A DNA stretch of 64,000 nucleotides from contig CM072166.1 of NCBI GenBank assembly GCA_036850595.1, positions 17,254,758 through 17,318,757 on the forward strand, given 5' to 3'. Under the pieces are notes generated by a model. That model had not been told where the DNA came from. It did not search any database and was given only the letters and a program-made list of their open reading frames with translations. This DNA comes from Rhyacichthys aspro. Taxonomy: Eukaryota > Chordata > Actinopteri > Gobiiformes > Rhyacichthyidae. Position 1 is the first letter of the stretch; each line of letters opens with the position of its first letter. Below, one piece after another: positions 37,301 to 46,530 of this stretch. Position numbers and translations under genes: made by a program.

Positions 37301-40300
37301 TACACTCAAGGATTTATGAATTTCTTCATATTAATTACTGATAACACATCCACATTTCTCAAAGTTATCTTTAAATATGATTTCTCATTTAGAAAAACAA
37401 CTTTTGTGTCTCTTATGTGACGTTTCTCTCGAGACTCAATGGAAATGACAGCCTCTTAGGGGTTATCTGAACCAAAGGAAGGCAAACTGAGCCGACCCGA
37501 ACTGTTACAGCAGAAATGAGGCCCCCTTTTTTTTTTTACAAAATACTGAACTATCCCTTTAGGTATCCATCCAGCCTTTGAGCACTTGTAAATGTGGAAG
37601 CATGTCCTAAAGCCCAGTGTCCCTCTGTCGGACAGCCTTCAGGAGCAGAGCCAAAGACAAAAACACAAGGGCCTCAGTTCTGCTCAGAGGCCACAGATAA
37701 AATTAGTCACAGGAAGTCTCTGTCTTTGGTGAGCATAAGAGGCTGCTTTGTGCCATTTTGGAATTTTTTGGAAGAATTCACAGGCCCGGGGCAGAATGGA
37801 GGAGGTTGAAAAGATACAGAGGGCCTTTGGAGACAGAAGTGGTACCTGCTGGGAGGGAGTTCTTGTGGCGCAGCGAGGTTTTGGGTGTTCCGGGAACGCT
37901 GGATGGTGGCTCCCATGTGGTCTCTGAGGAAGAGGCAAAGACAGAGCAGTGCGTTAGGAAAGCAGAAACACAGATGATATAACATCAGTGCACTGACAAG
38001 AGCAGCATTAAAGGAAGTTTTTCTAAGAGTGATGCAAAATGGGAACTTCATTAGTCAGCAGTTACTCAAACAATGGAGGAAAAACACTAGTTTACACATC
38101 ATTAGAAGTCAGTTACTGCAAAATAATCTTAAGAATAAAAAGAAAAAAAAGTTTCAAGTTTCAACAGCAAATGATAAATATATGGAATAAGAAAGATGTA
38201 CATGATGAGCTATGTATTAGACAATGACAGCATAAGAATATTATTGCAGCTTGACTGCATTTTCAACAGGTTTGTAACATGAAGATCAGAACATGTAAAA
38301 AAAAAAAAGTCTGAATAATAATAAGAAGAATTTCTTTTAAAAATGTCAGGATTTGTATAAAGTTGGATGGATTTTGGCCTTTTTTGGCCTTTACTACAAC
38401 ATTTTACACAGTGAACTTTTTTGTTGACTACAATTTTATCTTTCATTTTCTAATTCAACAGTTCAATCACCACAAAATGAGCCATACAATACATGGTATG
38501 TGGAATATTTTCAAATGCCCGTAACAACACAGTTTTGTCGGTGAGTCATTATTAGCTCAAGTCACAAGTCAGGAGTTTTGTAAAAGGTCAAATAGTGACA
38601 AAGTTGAGGAACAAAACAGTCATCATAAATCTGTGCACACTTGTGATTACACATAGATTGATTTGCAAAAAATAACCTCATGTTTCTTATAAGGCATTGC
38701 TAATTATATTCATCCTTGCACACACATGTAAAACAATTTATTTTTAAAAGAGATTTTTTATGTTGGTCTGGTAGTCTCTTCATTTTAGGAATATATAGTA
38801 AAAAGTACAAAAAAAACCATTGACGTCAAGATTCATAAAGTTTCATAAATTTTTTCGTCCCTTCCACTGGCAATCCCAAAATACGACGAACAAAGTCCAG
38901 TTCTAAGAGCCTCTTTGATTGCACTCTCTTGTATCCATTCTAACCACAGCTCCAGCTCTCCCAGCCCCTCTCTGTCAGACACACACACACATGTAAAAGC
39001 CCTTATTACACTGGCTCCTGTTGGATTGGCCCGCTTAGTTTGGCCGTGTTGGTGAAGGAGCCCCACGAGCCAAGCCCATCAGCTCAAGTGACACGCATGA
39101 GGAGGATAACTGGGCTGAGGAGAGAGGCTGCAGCTCATGTCTGATGTACAATGCTCCCTCTCAGGCTCTAAATGCTCCAATCTGCCTCCGTTAGTCTGCC
39201 ATAAACAAATCAATACTCGGAGAAAAAAATGGGTATTAATCCAGGAAAACAGAACATAATGCAGTTAGCCAGGGGAAATGGTTTATTTGACTGTCAGCCC
39301 TCTTCAGCAGATGGCTGTCATCACTGAGCTCAAATCATTTATCTTCACTTAGAAATGAGCGTCGAAAAAGTATTAAAGATAAAGAAGAGGGTACCACAAT
39401 ACCATAAGTGAACATTAATAAAAAATGAAAATGGTGACCTACTGGTTGCCCAATAGTGAGCCCATACATATCTTCACTTGTTCCTCCTCATGCGTTAAAA
39501 AGCTAATGAGATTTTTGCTCTTTAACTCTTTTTATAAAGGGGTTATTGCCTTTTTCGAACAAAACTGCTGTAAATCTAATCACCAATTTATAAATCTAAT
39601 TATGAACCATTTATATACCTAGTAATGCTAACATCTAATAAAGTGCAGTTGTATTACACAAATCATTACAAAATAACACTAGAGTGGAATTGTTTATGCC
39701 AATAGATCTCTAGGCTTGTCTAAAACGTATGCAACAAAACCATTTAACAACTGTCCACCACTTAGGGTGTGTTCGATCCTCCACAAAACAGAAAGCAATC
39801 TAAACGATTTTCTGTAGAACCACACTAGTGCAGTCAGACCAAGTGCTGTTTGACTCCTTCATTGCTGCAAATTTGTCATTTCCTCATTTTGCTTTGTTAG
39901 TGGACAATTGTTTATTTATTTATTTTTAAATCGCTATCTGGAAAGCTAAAACTACCTGAAAGAAATCATGATGCTCTTCCTGTTTGAGCTAATTTAGAAG
40001 TCTGCTTGGGGTTCACATTCTAAACTGCACTCACATGAAGTGTCAGTGTTCGTGATTGGACATCTACCAAATCCTTGTTGAATTAATAAATTACCCACTA
40101 TTCGTTGCCTTAAACTTGGTTTTGTCTGTTGTGTATCCTCTTTACTTAAGTTTAGTGGGGGTCATAACATACACTGAAAGTCTGTTTGTTAGTTTGCTAT
40201 AAATAAATCAATCTTTGGGGAAAAACTTTGCAAATATCCCAATGCAAGTGAGATCTGCTTAGTGGAGATCTGTGGTCATACAAGTGAGTAGCTTCCCTGA

Positions 40301-43300
40301 GCTGTCTGTCTCTCAAAGCAGGACAGAACAATTGAGCTAGCAGGAAAGTAAGGAGGACTTCTGCCTATGTGTAAATCTGATTACATTTCTAAATTAGTAA
40401 ATGTGTAATCTACAATATTCATGGCATTCAAGACTTGATACATTTGCCAGCCCATTTTGACATCTTAGTTTTGCCTTCCACTTCTATCTCACATTATTTG
40501 TTGTGTTTGTGAAGCTCAATTATTAATTGCTTTCTAATGTTAACATACAAATGAAAGGCATGTTATTGATCCACAAATGTTAGGACAGGCCTCAAATACC
40601 CTGTGGCAACCTCACACGCTACTGTAGAGGTAAGTTAGGACACTATTATGCAAAAGTGAGTCAAAAATAATACAACGAAAATCTATGCATTTATTGTAAA
40701 CTGTGTCAAATCAAAAAGCAGGTGCGTTTCTAAGCAACTGCCTGTTCAGATGCAGATGACTTGTCTTTCCCGTCTTACACAGTTGTCTCGAGGTGAGAGA
40801 CGTCTAAGTCAAACCTTTACAAACAGTGAAGCCGTGCTGTTTTTCTCATCAGCCGCCTTCTGGAAACGGAAAGAAAGTTGTCAATCGGTTCAAATTGCCT
40901 CCTTAGTTTTGATTGTGGCATATGAATATGAGTTACTATTACATCAGTGAAGTGATTTATGGCTTTTGCAGAAGTCACAGTGTGGTGGATTTGGGGTAAG
41001 GCTGATTGTACGACACCTGCAGTCGCTCTGAGAACTATGAATGAATACTTTCTGATTTTACTTTGTGGATTCGGTGCTGAGGCTGTATGAAGGTGCAAGA
41101 TATATATCCAAACACAAAAAAAAAAAACAGATGATACTATAATGATGCAGGATAGACTGATTTACAACAGTGTCAAGGGGAAATGGCCTAGTTATCAGAC
41201 ACAGCCATATTTTATTCATAACCATATGACACTGGTCCCTGGTGCATTAGATGCCTCCAGTCTCTCGGTTTTATCAATCACAACCCATTCACACTCAGCA
41301 CTGCTTCATATAACCAAATAATCAGAAATCAGGAAGGGGAAAAATGAAGGTTGAGTGGGTGGGTCAGCCTGTTTGATTTTGGAATATTCCTCTTTCTTAC
41401 ATCTTACTACATCCTTTAAATGGATGTGTCTTTATCAAGCAACATATCCCTAGCTGGGGCAGCAGTCTAACAGTCAGACTTCCCTACCTCTAGACAGTCC
41501 CTCTAATGCCTCTGGAGGTACAGCAAAGCAAGTCGAGAGACAAATAGTACCTCTAAAGGGGCTTATTTTTGTCTCTAACAACCTGTGTCTGTCTGTGTGT
41601 GTGTAAATGTCTTAATAAACAGACGTCCCTATAGATGATACTTCTGATGAAAGTAAGTCCAATTGCTCTAAACTCAACTCTCCATCATACTCTCTCCTCT
41701 CTTGTTTCCTCTCTCTGTCTCCTCTGTGGGTGGAACTGCTCTTCATTTAGTGAAGAGCTTCTGTAGTTAGTGCAAAATACATCACAATAGAAGCTGTTTG
41801 TTTTTTTGTAAAAACACATTAAAGTGAATTTATAAATCTATATAGCCTACACTTACTACATAAGTTGATTTAAGGTAAATGGCTGCATTTTTTCTCATTT
41901 TTTTGTACCAGTGTCACAAAGCGCTTTACAGTAAGCACCTGTTCACCCATTTGCAGCGTCACAGACACTGAACAAGTATGGTTTGGTGTTGCCCTAGAAC
42001 ACTTGGACAATATGAACAGGACGAGCTGGGATTAAACCACCAAACTTCTGATAAATGGATGACCCGCTCAATCTCCCGCGCTGTCTTATCAATATGAATG
42101 TATAAATGCTGGAAATTTGGGCGTGAACGTCAAATACAGGAAATCTGGATGTGTATCATGTACACGGCATGCGAGACATGCATGATTCATGCATAATTCA
42201 TGCAGCTAAATTAAATTGTTTGATCTCTGCACAGTTGCTACACATATTCATGCAAGACAGAAAAGTGAAATTCCAGCTTGCTATGACAGCCACAAAGGTA
42301 ATCTTTCACTGGCAGCAAAAGTCGGAGGATTAGATTTTTGGAGGTTTTACACACTAACTCTTTTAATGGTCAATTGTTGTATTCTAAAATAAAGCTGGAC
42401 CCAAAAGTGGTTATTTTTAGCAGAGTGAAAATACCTCACAGAGGTGTGTGCTGCATCTGTGGCCCAACTGCAGCTTGTGGAACGGAACTGTCAGGATTTG
42501 GCTTTGGTCTAAGAAGACAGCTGGTATGAACCGCAGCACCCAGAAACAGGAAGGACCTCAAAAAACTCAAGAGGGACAGGCTGCCCTCACCCACGCACAC
42601 CCCACGCTGTTACCACGGCAACACAGAAACACACACACACACAAAAGCACGGGGCAGTGTCTAATCAAACTGAAATTTAGCAGAAGAGAGAAGGTAGAGA
42701 AGAGAAACTGTAAACATGCATTGCTTCATCAATGTTATCAGACAGCTTTGGAAACAGGAGCTGCTCTTGTGGACATTTGAAGAACAACACATCTTTTCCA
42801 GATATAGGTTAGTTTCAACAAACAGCCTCAAATGAAAATCACACAGTACTGGCTAAAATTGCATCACCGATGATAAAGTGCAAAGTAAATAATGCCACTT
42901 CTCTGTTTCTGCAGTTTCAAAGTTAGCTACCTTAAACCAAAAACAAGAGATACAACAACTTTTTGGCAGAAGGGCAATTGTTTGGACCCTCACAATTACA
43001 CACAGCACTAACAATTTGGTGACATTCTAGGTGTGTAATAATACAGCCACTTGTGATCCAACTGTAATCAAAATATAAACATCAAACACTGTGCATATTT
43101 ACAGTTACATAATAAGACTTGTATTTTGAAATAACCAGTCAATCACAGAAATAATGCTATGTTCACAACTAAAGAAACAAAATGGTCTCTCACACTGTGC
43201 TGTTTGTTATAAGTGTACATTGGAGATGGATGACTACTGTGAATCTGGTGTAACACAAACAAACACTGACTATATTCACAATTACATCAATTCACTATGG

Positions 43301-45984
43301 GTGCTATAGTTTCACCAGTTAACCTATACATGTATTAAAAAATGGTAAAGACAAAAATTACAAGACAATAGAATATATAAACATGCAAATATAATATAAA
43401 CAAAATATACTGAACAACACTGAGGTATTAGAGCTTTTGCAGCAGCTGGATCATTTTTTGTGCACCCTCAATAAAGTCATTTTCCTCTTAACCATTAACA
43501 ATCTAATTAAAGTGTGGCTCTACACAACACAACCGCATTATAGCAACCGATGCAGAGAGAATCAAGTGTAAGCACTTTTGTGGACATTTATTTGCTGACT
43601 TTTTCCCTGGAGCAATGATTAGTTTCTTACACCAGATGAAACATTTAGTGCTAATCACACTTGTGCTGTGAAATAATAATGCCTCGAAGACGATAGCTAC
43701 GTTTCATTGAGTTGCTGCTGCAAATGCAACCGGCTCCTGACAGCTTCTCTGCCCCTTTAGAGGGTTTAGAGGAAAGAAAGCCTTTACAATTAGTTTACAT
43801 CTGTTTCTGAGACACTAGGACCTGAGATTCAGAGATAAGATCATTTTCTTTTTTTGGAATCCGCTGAAGGAGACGCTGTGTTTCTTGTGTTTATTATGCA
43901 CTTTCCTACCAAGGATAACCCAGAGTAGCACAGTAGAACAGACTGCACAATGCATCATCTCAAGAGTCGTTCTGGAGACTATGGCTGAAGCAGTGGAGCA
44001 GCAGACACACAACAGGACGGAGACTATACTGAAGAACATGGACCATCACCTGCACAATAACAATGAGCAGCCAGTGGACATCGAGATCACAAGAACTCCT
44101 TCTTCCTACAGGCTACAATAAGTCAGTCTATGGAAAATAAAGTCTGAATCTATTCATTTGTTTTTTAAGTCATTTGAAAAGATCTAACAATAGAATTTCT
44201 CCATGGGGATTATCAAAAATGAATTAAATTGTAACTGCTAGCCACAATAAAGCACATTGATTGGGGTACTCTCAAAGTTTTTAAGGCCACACTACTTACA
44301 TCTTGTTATAAAATCAATGTCAGTTTTACTTGATCAAGTTGACACAAAGTTTCAGAATCCCCCTCTCTATTTTAAACATACACCACCTGATTGGAACTAA
44401 ACAGTGAAACTCCCCTGGTCTTGTGTTCGGGTGGAGTTCAGAGCTAAATTTAGCGCCCACGACCTGAACCGCTGCCTACAGCCACTGAAACCAGGATCAA
44501 AAGGATGTGAATAGCTCTGATTCCACTCTTTGCTCAGCCACATTACCACACAATAGATGCAAGGAGTTGTGCAGCCTTTATAAGATCCTGGAGTGGAGCT
44601 GCCCTGGTGCCAGGACCTGATATTAGCCTCATCTGTCAGGTTAACAGTGCGCTCTGGGCCAGTAAACACCGAACAGAGGATGTATTCACTGTCTGTGCCA
44701 TTGTGCGCGTTGTGTTCTTGGACACTGCGGCGTTGTTGTGTTGACAGAAACAGTCTTTATCAGCGCTGTACGGTCTCTCTGGTACCATCATGGCCGTGCT
44801 CGCTACATTAAAGGCACATGGAAACGCTTAGGTACTGCTTTCAACACAATTACAACTCCACTGTGGATCATTGTCAGGTAAAATCATGCTCTATGTTTAT
44901 AAATCTGAAGTGGCCCTGGAGCAGCAAAAGTGCAAAAAAGTGCTTATTTGTGCAAAGCAATAAAATAAACCGTTCTTATGAAAACCTGATAATTGCCAGA
45001 CTATTGTTTACAAGTGCCACTGGAAAAGTCTTTTTAAGCTGTTGTTTCAACGAATTAAGCCTTAAGTGCCTTGATTGTTCCATAATAGAGAACAAAACAC
45101 ATGCCCCATACGAATTAACCAACAACAAATAATGCAAAACACCATATGATATTGGTGCAAAGAGCTCAGGGAGGTTAAGTTTGCTCTTACTGGTTTGTAT
45201 GCCAAGCAGCACTAGAACAAGACTGAGACTTTGGAAGCTAGGATAAAACGGTGTCATCATTCTAGTAGAAAAGGGTTCATTTTGCTAATTTTAATGGACA
45301 AGATGATAGAAAATGCGCAACCTTTTGCAGTATTGCCACATTAATCATCACATACTGTATCTGTAGATGCTTTCAGCCATGGTTTGCAAATATTCAGGAA
45401 ACAGGTTGTCTTAAACCTACTTCTGCAGACTTTTCAGAGTGGGATATTCCTGTCTTTGTTATATTATGGCTAAATTATACCAACCATTCAGTGGCAATAA
45501 ATAAATTATGGTGTGTGCAGCAGTAGCAGTAACAACAACAAAACAATGTTGGTAAATTAGCCATGTACTTTTTGGGTTCAATTACACACAATATTACAGA
45601 AAAAAGTTGCTGTATTAGCTGTAAAAAATAAATATGTTTTATTAACTGTATCTCATTACTAATACTTAATAGCCATGAACAAAAACTAAAAAGACACAGA
45701 TTAAACACCTACTTTAGAGACAAATGTGACAGTGATTCGAAAATGCAGTCTGACTAATAGCTGCATGCGCCAAAGAAATATACTTAAAATGTAAGCTCCC
45801 AAGGTAGTTTCAACTGTCATTATGGCACGTCTTATTACTGCTGGACACATATACAGCTTCTCTCACCGTTGTTTGTGGTGTTGACGTAGTATTTTTTTCC
45901 TTGTGGAGACATGTAGCACCTCCAGTGAGGGGGCAGGGGGTCCCGCAGATCCTCCACCGGCAGCTGGCTCAGAGACGCCGTTTT
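6638..45984 (-). CDS. gas7: GAS7 (growth-arrest-specific 7) F-BAR protein, 13 coding exons, N-terminus outside window or unrecognised
   Basis: GAS7 is a cytoplasmic F-BAR adaptor that binds curved plasma membrane and actin; it is known for neurite outgrowth in mammals. Exons, 5' to 3' on the minus strand, are 45984-45867, 37923-37846, 35774-35686, 33221-33165, 32473-32384, 28408-28293, 27351-27277, 20311-20233, 15904-15776, 14596-14473, 8153-8074, 7916-7818 and 6751-6638. They total 1,248 nt (415 residues plus TGA), and every junction is GT-AG and phase-consistent. In visible numbering, the WW domain spans about residues 18-46 (Trp21 and Trp43 with a Tyr pair at 32-33). A Ser/Pro/His linker covers about 47-114. 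The FCH/F-BAR region runs from about 115, with motifs LLQKQLKGKQ, EFIRERIKIEE, FRENFKKDMKR, DHHIADLRKQL, QQLEIKLSN and KWFEEMVT. The protein ends RPVNLEI, close to the mammalian C-terminus. The SH3 exon of the long isoform is not visible. The gas7a or gas7b paralogue cannot be decided here. Confidence 0.97.
6752..7817 (-). other. gas7: gas7 intron (1,066 bp)
   Basis: The intron contains a 5'-truncated Tc1-like transposon remnant on the minus strand (about 7050-7690). The remaining parts are AT-rich with no other recognisable feature. Confidence 0.85.
7050..7690 (-). mobile_element. Tc1-like transposon fragment (C-terminal half of transposase plus 3' flank)
   Basis: The minus-strand frame 7688-7305 encodes a Tc1/mariner transposase segment: FSNYGLGAIYRIPGIIDQFE, then QQDSDPKHTSKRAVSWFQTN, then AQSTDLNPIENLW. 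The second catalytic Asp and the third acidic residue (Glu of PIENLW) are present. The N-terminal DNA-binding domain and first Asp are missing, and the end is frameshifted, so it is dead. Non-coding 3' sequence typical of the element continues to about 7050. The boundaries are approximate. Confidence 0.85.
7818..7916 (-). CDS. gas7: gas7 coding exon (99 nt)
   Basis: Thirty-three codons, ELERLEVERVEMIRQHLG to RHETDMFNQS, nearly identical to mammalian GAS7. Donor GTGAGT (7817 downward). Visible residues 346-378. Confidence 0.96.
8074..8153 (-). CDS. gas7: gas7 coding exon (80 nt)
   Basis: It encodes DDLMRCVDLYNQSQSKWFEE to MVTTSL, after two bases completing a split Gly codon. Acceptor GTTTCAG, donor GTAAGG. 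F-BAR distal helix; visible residues 320-345. Confidence 0.96.
9798..11695 (+). mobile_element. Decayed Tc1-like DNA transposon with intact 13-bp inverted termini and TA duplications
   Basis: The left end CAGGGGTTGGACA (9798-9810) is the exact reverse complement of 11683-11695, and both ends are flanked by TA (9796-9797, 11696-11697). On the plus strand from about 10790 the sequence encodes broken Tc1 transposase pieces: a helix-turn-helix-like stretch (GQIVGVHLAGASVTRTASLC), then SVMVWAAISWHSF and VTAKDYRTILEDHM around 11170-11285, then the RVRKRFPPP region near 11470. Frameshifts and an internal deletion near 11130 remove the first catalytic Asp, so it cannot be active. A LINE fragment (9811-10656) interrupts it. 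Confidence 0.92.
9811..10656 (-). mobile_element. Non-LTR retrotransposon (RTE/Rex-type) fragment nested in the Tc1 element
   Basis: On the minus strand, 10571-10341 encodes an endonuclease N-terminus: ALGTWNVTVLGPELVQEVER, then LEIVGLTSTHSLGSGTQ. Lower down come DYIVLTWAMKVIPVGLEDHT (about 10250-10190) and a linker-like CCKEYFEDLFNPT (about 10100-10060). The fragment ends in a GGATGAATGGATG tail at 9811-9832, typical of fish LINE 3' ends. Large internal parts, including most of the reverse transcriptase, are missing. The exact clade is not determined. Confidence 0.85.
11785..12084 (-). other. Unrecognised coding-like open frame in gas7 intron
   Basis: The minus-strand frame of 99 codons contains a helical, Gln/Leu-rich part: PMPQQLEQLISSKQRLIINA, then LSVLNSTLYQAQDQLQYQ. 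Composition looks more protein-like than neighbouring chance frames, and the strand matches gas7. It does not correspond to any GAS7 segment, and I see no convincing acceptor and donor pair. It could be a pseudogene fragment, a repeat-derived frame or chance. Confidence 0.25.
12371..12513 (+). repeat. L2-type retroposon 3' tail
   Basis: It contains the decayed consensus GCAACCTGTCCAGAGTG ... CAGCTGGGATTTACTCCAG ... AAGTGGCAGAAAATGAATGA, the hallmark tail of an abundant fish repeat. A related copy is at 30398-30510. Confidence 0.75.
14473..14596 (-). CDS. gas7: gas7 coding exon (124 nt)
   Basis: It encodes ARRALADRQKELDMKTQQLE, then IKLSNKIEEEIKKARRKSTQ, A and the first base of a Gly codon. 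Acceptor TTCTTCAG follows a polypyrimidine run, donor GTCAGG. F-BAR coiled-coil region; visible residues 278-318. Confidence 0.96.
14597..15775 (-). other. gas7: gas7 intron (1.18 kb)
   Basis: Includes a 19-base T run at 14692-14710. Otherwise AT-rich, with no recognisable feature. Confidence 0.8.
15776..15904 (-). CDS. gas7: gas7 coding exon (129 nt)
   Basis: Forty-three codons, LQSEVEKPFLTFRENFKKDM, then DHHIADLRKQLVGRYAAVEK, the most conserved F-BAR stretch. Acceptor GTTCACAG, donor GTACAT. Visible residues 235-277. Confidence 0.97.
15905..20232 (-). other. gas7: gas7 intron (4.3 kb)
   Basis: AT-rich intron. A minus-strand open frame at 18599-18955 has no recognisable domain and no supporting splice pattern. 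No transposon was identified. Confidence 0.75.
20233..20311 (-). CDS. gas7: gas7 coding exon (79 nt)
   Basis: It encodes TLGEAWAQLKKSLADEAEVH and LKFSSK, after one base of a split Gly codon, matching mammalian SLGEAWAQVKKSLADEAE. Acceptor TTCTCAG, donor GTTTGA. Visible residues 209-234. Confidence 0.96.
20588..20660 (+). repeat. hAT-MITE-like end fragment
   Basis: Begins GGGCTGCATGATATTTCGGA and continues AATTGATTTAATTT, resembling the GGGCTGxxCGAT-type ends of common fish hAT-derived repeats. No target duplication found. Confidence 0.35.
21180..21780. other. Very AT-rich block
   Basis: About 600 bp dominated by A and T, with many TAATAATA/ATTAAA-like words and an A run of about 16 near 21600. 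Possibly the interior of an old transposon; no coding content. Confidence 0.5.
22395..22450 (-). repeat. hAT-MITE-like end fragment
   Basis: On the minus strand it reads AGGGCTGGGCAGTTAATCC followed by GGTTTAATCCCAATTAC, a decayed form of the GGGCTGGGCGATTAATCG end of abundant fish MITEs. It does not share an 8-bp duplication with the fragment at 20588. Confidence 0.45.
25288..25545. other. Probable assembly or sequencing artefact: poly-G/poly-C and homopolymer-inflated sequence
   Basis: There is a run of 42 G at 25288-25329, C-rich runs from 25337 to 25362, 32 G at 25363-25394, then 10 G (25402-25411) and 12 C (25415-25426). The following 120 bases are full of doubled or extended homopolymers (for example GCCCCCGGGGGCCC). 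Open frames here encode only poly-Gly or poly-Pro and should be ignored. Surrounding sequence is ordinary AT-rich intron. Confidence 0.8.
27277..27351 (-). CDS. gas7: gas7 coding exon (75 nt)
   Basis: It encodes IKIEEEYAKNLSKLSQIPLA and SQEE, with split codons at both ends, matching mammalian IKIEEDYAKNLAKLSQ. Acceptor CTTTTAG, donor GTGAGT. FCH domain; visible residues 184-207. Confidence 0.96.
27352..28292 (-). other. gas7: gas7 intron (941 bp) with local duplication
   Basis: It contains two diverged direct copies of a segment (27476-27604 and 27756-27911) and several T runs. No other feature. Confidence 0.75.
27476..27911. repeat. Diverged direct duplication, about 280-bp spacing
   Basis: Copy 1 and copy 2 both read TTTGCTCCACCTGAGT, then AAAAATATTAT, CATATTTTTTC, GAATGCC and ACAAACAT in the same order. 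Copy starts are near 27478 and 27758. Copy 2 has expanded T runs. Confidence 0.65.
28293..28408 (-). CDS. gas7: gas7 coding exon (116 nt)
   Basis: It encodes ADRKDPQSNGLVTGFEVLLQ, then KQLKGKQIQKEMAEFIRE and two bases of a split Arg codon. Acceptor GTGGCAG, donor GTATCA. FCH domain; visible residues 145-182. Confidence 0.97.
28409..32383 (-). other. gas7: gas7 intron (4.0 kb)
   Basis: Contains an L2-type tail at 30398-30510. No other recognisable feature. Confidence 0.75.
30398..30510 (+). repeat. L2-type retroposon 3' tail
   Basis: It contains GCCATTGTCCAGGATGTAAC, then GGTTGGGATAGGCTCCAG and ACTAAGCGGTAGAAGATGAA, the diagnostic end of an abundant fish repeat. It is less decayed than the copy at 12371. 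Confidence 0.8.
32384..32473 (-). CDS. gas7: gas7 coding exon (90 nt)
   Basis: Thirty codons, INCVTFPLPACMPEQQLLKP and NEWSYCDFFW, at the start of the FCH/F-BAR region. Acceptor TCTCTCAG, donor GTAAGT. Visible residues 115-144. Confidence 0.96.
32474..33164 (-). other. gas7: gas7 intron (691 bp)
   Basis: AT-rich; nothing recognised. Confidence 0.8.
33165..33221 (-). CDS. gas7: gas7 linker exon (57 nt) with tandem NAGNAG acceptor
   Basis: Nineteen codons, QNPGSTSPSRKPSRETTVT, corresponding to mammalian QNLGSSSPSKKQSKENTIT. The acceptor reads CTCTCAGCAG, so splicing could include or skip the first Gln. I placed the start at the upstream AG because mammalian GAS7 keeps the Gln. Visible residues 96-114. 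Confidence 0.92.
33222..35685 (-). other. gas7: gas7 intron (2.5 kb)
   Basis: AT-rich; no recognisable gene or repeat. Confidence 0.75.
35686..35774 (-). CDS. gas7: gas7 linker exon (89 nt)
   Basis: It encodes NGFHSGGSPLHHVEHPHNSP and GRKSSTEPQ after completing a split Val codon; mammalian counterpart is VNGYHASG...SVRKSTGDS. Acceptor GTTCAG, donor GTAAAA. A low-complexity Ser/Pro/His linker; visible residues 67-95. Confidence 0.93.
35775..37845 (-). other. gas7: gas7 intron (2.1 kb)
   Basis: Contains a fish dispersed repeat at about 36850-37232; the rest is unremarkable. Confidence 0.75.
36850..37232 (+). repeat. Dispersed fish repeat, family not named
   Basis: It ends with GATACTGGGCTATATAAATA followed by AATTTGAATTGA, a tail I recognise from widespread fish retroposon-like repeats. 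It also includes ACCATCCTGGACACATC and TTATTAATCCTGTTTGCATA. The left boundary is uncertain. Confidence 0.5.
37846..37923 (-). CDS. gas7: gas7 exon: end of WW domain (78 nt)
   Basis: It encodes TTWEPPSSVPGTPKTSLRHK and NSLPA, with split codons at both ends. It supplies the second WW tryptophan (visible residue 43). Acceptor CTCAG, donor GTACCA. Confidence 0.95.
37924..45866 (-). other. gas7: gas7 intron (7.9 kb)
   Basis: Contains a fish repeat fragment at about 41930-42085 and a short CA-rich patch near 42625. Open frames at 38833-39066, 43885-44121 and 44397-44669 have no recognisable domain. Nothing else found. Confidence 0.7.
41930..42085 (+). repeat. Dispersed fish repeat fragment
   Basis: It contains AAGCGCTTTACAGTAAGCAC just before, then ACTTGGACAATATGAACAGG, CTGGGATTAAACCACCAAAC and GATGACCCGCTC, wording typical of an abundant fish repeat tail. 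Family not assigned. Confidence 0.55.
45867..45984 (-). CDS. gas7: gas7 exon: start of WW domain (118 nt), most 5' exon recognised
   Basis: It encodes KTASLSQLPVEDLRDPLPPH, then WRCYMSPQGKKYYVNTTNN and the first base of a Glu codon. Trp21 and Tyr32-Tyr33 are WW signature residues. Acceptor CTCTCCAG (phase 0), donor GTGAGA. The phase-0 acceptor requires an upstream coding exon that I did not find. Confidence 0.95.
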
Positions 45985-46327
45985 CTGGAGAGAAAAAACA
46001 CATTTATAAGTGTCACATCAACAGCACGTCTTCAACATAGTAAACAGGCCTCCTCTGTTTGTTATCCTTGTTTCAACAGACACTGGCATTTTGTAATGTT
46101 CTCTTACATCTTTGTGAAATTAAGGACAAATATTTCTTAACAATGAGTAGAAAACTGGTCAACTATATTCTAGGATTTCCAGGATGAAGATTAAAGGATA
46201 TGCTTATATTTGTTTGCAGAACAGTGTGACATAAAGCATCACTAATTTGAAAAACAGGAGAGTTCACGGACAAAGTATAGCACTGGTTCGATTCAATAAG
46301 CTTCTCATTTCCTGAAATATTTCACAT

Positions 46328-46530
46328 GCTGCGTTCAGTGACATCATCGGGGAGCAGCGAGAGGCGCCGTTGCCAAAGTCAGACACAGGCCCGAGGTGCA
46401 GCTGGGTTCAGACAATACACAACACATCTGCCAATGATTACAACACAACAACACGCCGCGGCCAGTGTAGCTCACTGCGCTGATGCTGGGACGGGGAGCG
46501 CCAGATGAAATTCCATATCCACCGCAGCGT
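46328..46530. promoter_or_regulatory. CpG-rich cluster just upstream of the WW exon
   Basis: I count about 14 CpG in roughly 200 bp, including ACGCCGCGGCC, against very few in flanking intron. It lies 350-550 bp upstream of the gas7 WW exon. It could be an alternative promoter or simply unmethylated sequence; no start codon in phase 0 was identified. Confidence 0.35.

Noticed and set aside
43885..44121. 78-codon open frame followed by AATAAA, resembling a small gene end
   Set aside because: No upstream exon, promoter or known domain; an AATAAA by chance is expected in AT-rich introns.
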